This document shows, one piece after another, positions 13,311-15,056 of a stretch of 15,056 nt of DNA. A model generated the notes under the pieces. It worked only from the letters and a program-made list of their open reading frames with translations. It did not search any database and was not told the origin of the DNA. Position 1 is the first letter of the stretch. Each line of letters starts with the position of its first letter. The DNA is from Candidatus Margulisiibacteriota bacterium (GTDB taxonomy: Bacteria > Margulisbacteria > WOR-1 > O2-12-FULL-45-9): assembly GCA_030018645.1 (NCBI GenBank), contig JASEHX010000021.1, forward strand, positions 1-15,056, given 5' to 3'. Position numbers and translations under genes: made by a program.

Positions 13311-15056
13311 TTGGGCTGAACCGGCAAAGTAATAATAAATGTCGTCCCTTTCCCTACCTGACTGCGCACTTTTATTGATCCCTTATGCTCTTCGATAATC
13401 CGTAAAGTAATGGGCAGTCCCATGCCCGTTCCGGTCATTTTAGTGGTGAAGAACGGGTCAAATAAGCTTTTTAAATGCCCTTCGGTAATCCCTTCCCCGC
13501 TGTCCGAAATTTCAATGAAAATTACGGGAACCGGTTTGGGCAATTCTTCCCCCTCCCCCCATACCATTTCTTCCCCTTGCTGGCTGCCTTCGCGGCTTAA
13601 TTTGCCTAATTTAATCACTTCTCCCAGGTCGGTCTTGACGACCAGCTCGCCGCCTTTCTCATGCATGGCCTCAATGGCGTTCTTGATGATATTGACAAAG
13701 GCCTGCTGCAGCTGGCCGGCGTCACCAGTGACTTCGGGAATGGCCGCCAATTTCTTGGTAACCCGCACATTATATTTTTTGCATTCGCTTTCAAACAGCA
13801 TAAGGACCTCTTCCAGCAGGGCGTTAACGTCGGCGTGGGTTAATTCGGGCTTCATCGGCCGGCCAAACTTGAGCAAACTTTCGGCAATGCGGTTGATGCG
13901 CTCAATTTCAGTAGGAATGATTTTGGAGAATTTTTCCCTAAATTCCTGGTCATCCCATTTCTGCTGGAGAAGCTGGGTAAAAGTGCGCAGTGATACCAGC
14001 GGATTTTTGATTTCATGCGCCATGCCGGCCGCCATCGTGCCTAATGATGCCAATTTTTCAGATAAAATTAATCGCTCCTGGCTGTCACGCAGGTCTTTGG
14101 TCATTTGGTTAAAAGCCGCCGATAATTTCCCAATTTCATCAGCCGAATCGACCGCAATTTTCCAGTGCAGGTCGCCGCGCGCCACTGCTTCAGTGCCCAG
14201 GGTCAGTTCTTTGACCGGCCGCTCCAGCGAATTGGCAAAGAAAATTCCCACCATGGTCGTTAAGACAATCCCGGCAATTACGAAAAGCAGCGAATTGGTC
14301 TCCAGCCGCCGCATTTCAAAGTAGGCCGATGACATCGGCTCTTGAACTACCAAAATCCAGCCAAATTTCTTAATGGGCGCATAAGCCCCTACCATCCATT
14401 TGCCCAATTCCCCGATAAATTCGGCCCCGCCCGGCCCTTGGTCCAGCAGCCCCTTTCTGACCGCTTCATTGGCCAAAAAACTCTCATGCTGCAGCGCTAG
14501 TTTTTCGTCGGGATGGGCAATGACTGCTCCTTTTTTGTCAACAATGAAAGTTACCGTAAACTTGCTGACTTGTGTTTCTGTTACCAACTTTTGCAAAAAT
14601 TCCCGCGGCGGCTCCTTGGGGTAAATTGCAATTCTGGCCGCCATCTCTTCGGCTGAACGCAGGTAGCCGTTGATGATTGACCTTGAAAGCGCCTGCTTGC
14701 TGATATTCATAGTGGCCAATGTTGTCGCTTCAAATAATATTACAATTAGAAGGACAAAAAGCAGGAGCAGTTTAAAAAGCAAACGGGTCCTTAAAAAGCG
14801 CCAGGGCCGCCGGGCTTCCGGTGAGGCCGGGGAAATGATTTCGGCCAACAGAAAATCGAGCGCGGCAATCAAGATAAATACCCAGGAGAGCAAAAGATAC
14901 CCGCTTTCTCCAAAGCGGATGTAGAACAGATTGGACAACATGGCGGCCAAGAATAAAACTCCCGCCGCCCCCAGCCACATTAAAAGGGTCTTTTCCCCCT
15001 TCTGCCTCCCCCGGGAATAAAAACAGGGAACTATGGCCAAGAATAAACAAATCAGC
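13307..15056 (-). CDS. Membrane sensor histidine kinase, 7TM-like/Cache–HAMP–HisKA–HATPase (5' partial)
   Basis: The reading frame runs open through the window edge (LICLF… before the TTG at 15038-15040), so the N-terminus is missing. Numbered from that TTG, at least three hydrophobic helices (ending about residue 68) resemble the tail of a multi-helix membrane sensor. A further helix (about 88-107), an extracytoplasmic Cache-like sensor (about 112-247; FIVDKKGAVIAHP, KFGWILVVQEP), a helix (about 250-269) and a HAMP linker follow. The kinase core has the H box AHEIKNPL with phospho-acceptor His342, the N box NIIKNAIEAM, G1 DSGEGI, F DPFFTTK and G2 GTGMGLP, closest to NtrB/AtoS-like kinases. 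A charged loop of about 30 residues (about 472-503) is inserted before G1. No receiver domain is attached; the response regulator may lie beyond the window. Confidence 0.93.
   Translation of the reverse strand, partial: LICLFLAIVPCFYSRGRQKGEKTLLMWLGAAGVLFLAAMLSNLFYIRFGESGYLLLSWVFILIAALDFLLAEIISPASPEARRPWRFLRTRLLFKLLLLFVLLIVILFEATTLATMNISKQALSRSIINGYLRSAEEMAARIAIYPKEPPREFLQKLVTETQVSKFTVTFIVDKKGAVIAHPDEKLALQHESFLANEAVRKGLLDQGPGGAEFIGELGKWMVGAYAPIKKFGWILVVQEPMSSAYFEMRRLETNSLLFVIAGIVLTTMVGIFFANSLERPVKELTLGTEAVARGDLHWKIAVDSADEIGKLSAAFNQMTKDLRDSQERLILSEKLASLGTMAAGMAHEIKNPLVSLRTFTQLLQQKWDDQEFREKFSKIIPTEIERINRIAESLLKFGRPMKPELTHADVNALLEEVLMLFESECKKYNVRVTKKLAAIPEVTGDAGQLQQAFVNIIKNAIEAMHEKGGELVVKTDLGEVIKLGKLSREGSQQGEEMVWGEGEELPKPVPVIFIEISDSGEGITEGHLKSLFDPFFTTKMTGTGMGLPITLRIIEEHKGSIKVRSQVGKGTTFIITLPVQPN

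Noticed and set aside
13410..14324. A 304-codon plus-strand ORF opposite the kinase gene
   Set aside because: It is an antisense shadow: it is rich in Ser, Pro and Leu, has no family resemblance, and the minus-strand frame encodes an unmistakable histidine kinase.
1..15056. Mobile elements, CRISPR arrays, defence systems or biosynthetic clusters
   Set aside because: All gaps are short, gene families are housekeeping or envelope types, and no repeat arrays, transposases, integrases or terminal inverted repeats were found.

Overview
This window looks like a chromosomal segment from an uncultured or little-studied diderm bacterium with a GC content near one half (judged by eye). An Omp85-family outer-membrane protein shows that the cell has an outer membrane. 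The order recA–rny–ymdB, preceded by pgsA and cinA, and a ClpC-type (UVR-containing) Clp ATPase are more usual in Firmicutes and some related deep-branching phyla. That combination fits lineages such as Margulisbacteria/Saganbacteria (WOR-1) or other diderm relatives of the Firmicutes/Cyanobacteria branch. This placement is an inference from gene content; I could not run a phylogeny.

Layout. (1) Positions 1-3645, plus strand: the last 45 codons of a beta-rich protein (possibly TamB-like), an Omp85/BamA-TamA-type protein with an apparent lipoprotein signal, rsmG (16S rRNA m7G methyltransferase), and a membrane-anchored DUF4015-type putative glycoside hydrolase. (2) 3646-3877: a 232-nt gap holding what looks like a small gene remnant and the ilvB promoter. 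(3) 3878-10581, plus strand: a tightly packed operon ilvB-ilvN-pgsA-cinA(pncC)-recA-rny-ymdB. It covers branched-chain amino acid synthesis, phospholipid synthesis, NAD-cycle salvage, recombination and RNA turnover. (4) 10595-13030, minus strand: clpC, convergent with ymdB. (5) 13113-13310, plus strand: a 65-residue unknown protein, divergent from clpC. (6) 13307-15056, minus strand: a sensor histidine kinase whose 5' end lies outside the window. Its stop codon overlaps that of the small gene.

Regulatory reading. Three genes that begin transcription units or follow a gap (the DUF4015 gene, ilvB, clpC) have a consensus or extended -10 box only 5-9 nt before the start codon and no Shine-Dalgarno sequence, which predicts leaderless or near-leaderless mRNAs. 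Genes such as cinA, recA, rny and the 65-aa gene instead have clear Shine-Dalgarno sequences. No tRNA, rRNA, CRISPR array, insertion sequence, prophage or convincing rho-independent terminator was seen. Most of the window is ordinary housekeeping sequence. The less ordinary points are the lipobox on the Omp85 protein, the leaderless pattern, a tandem repeat at the 5' end of recA, a perfect inverted repeat inside pgsA, and the small unknown gene.
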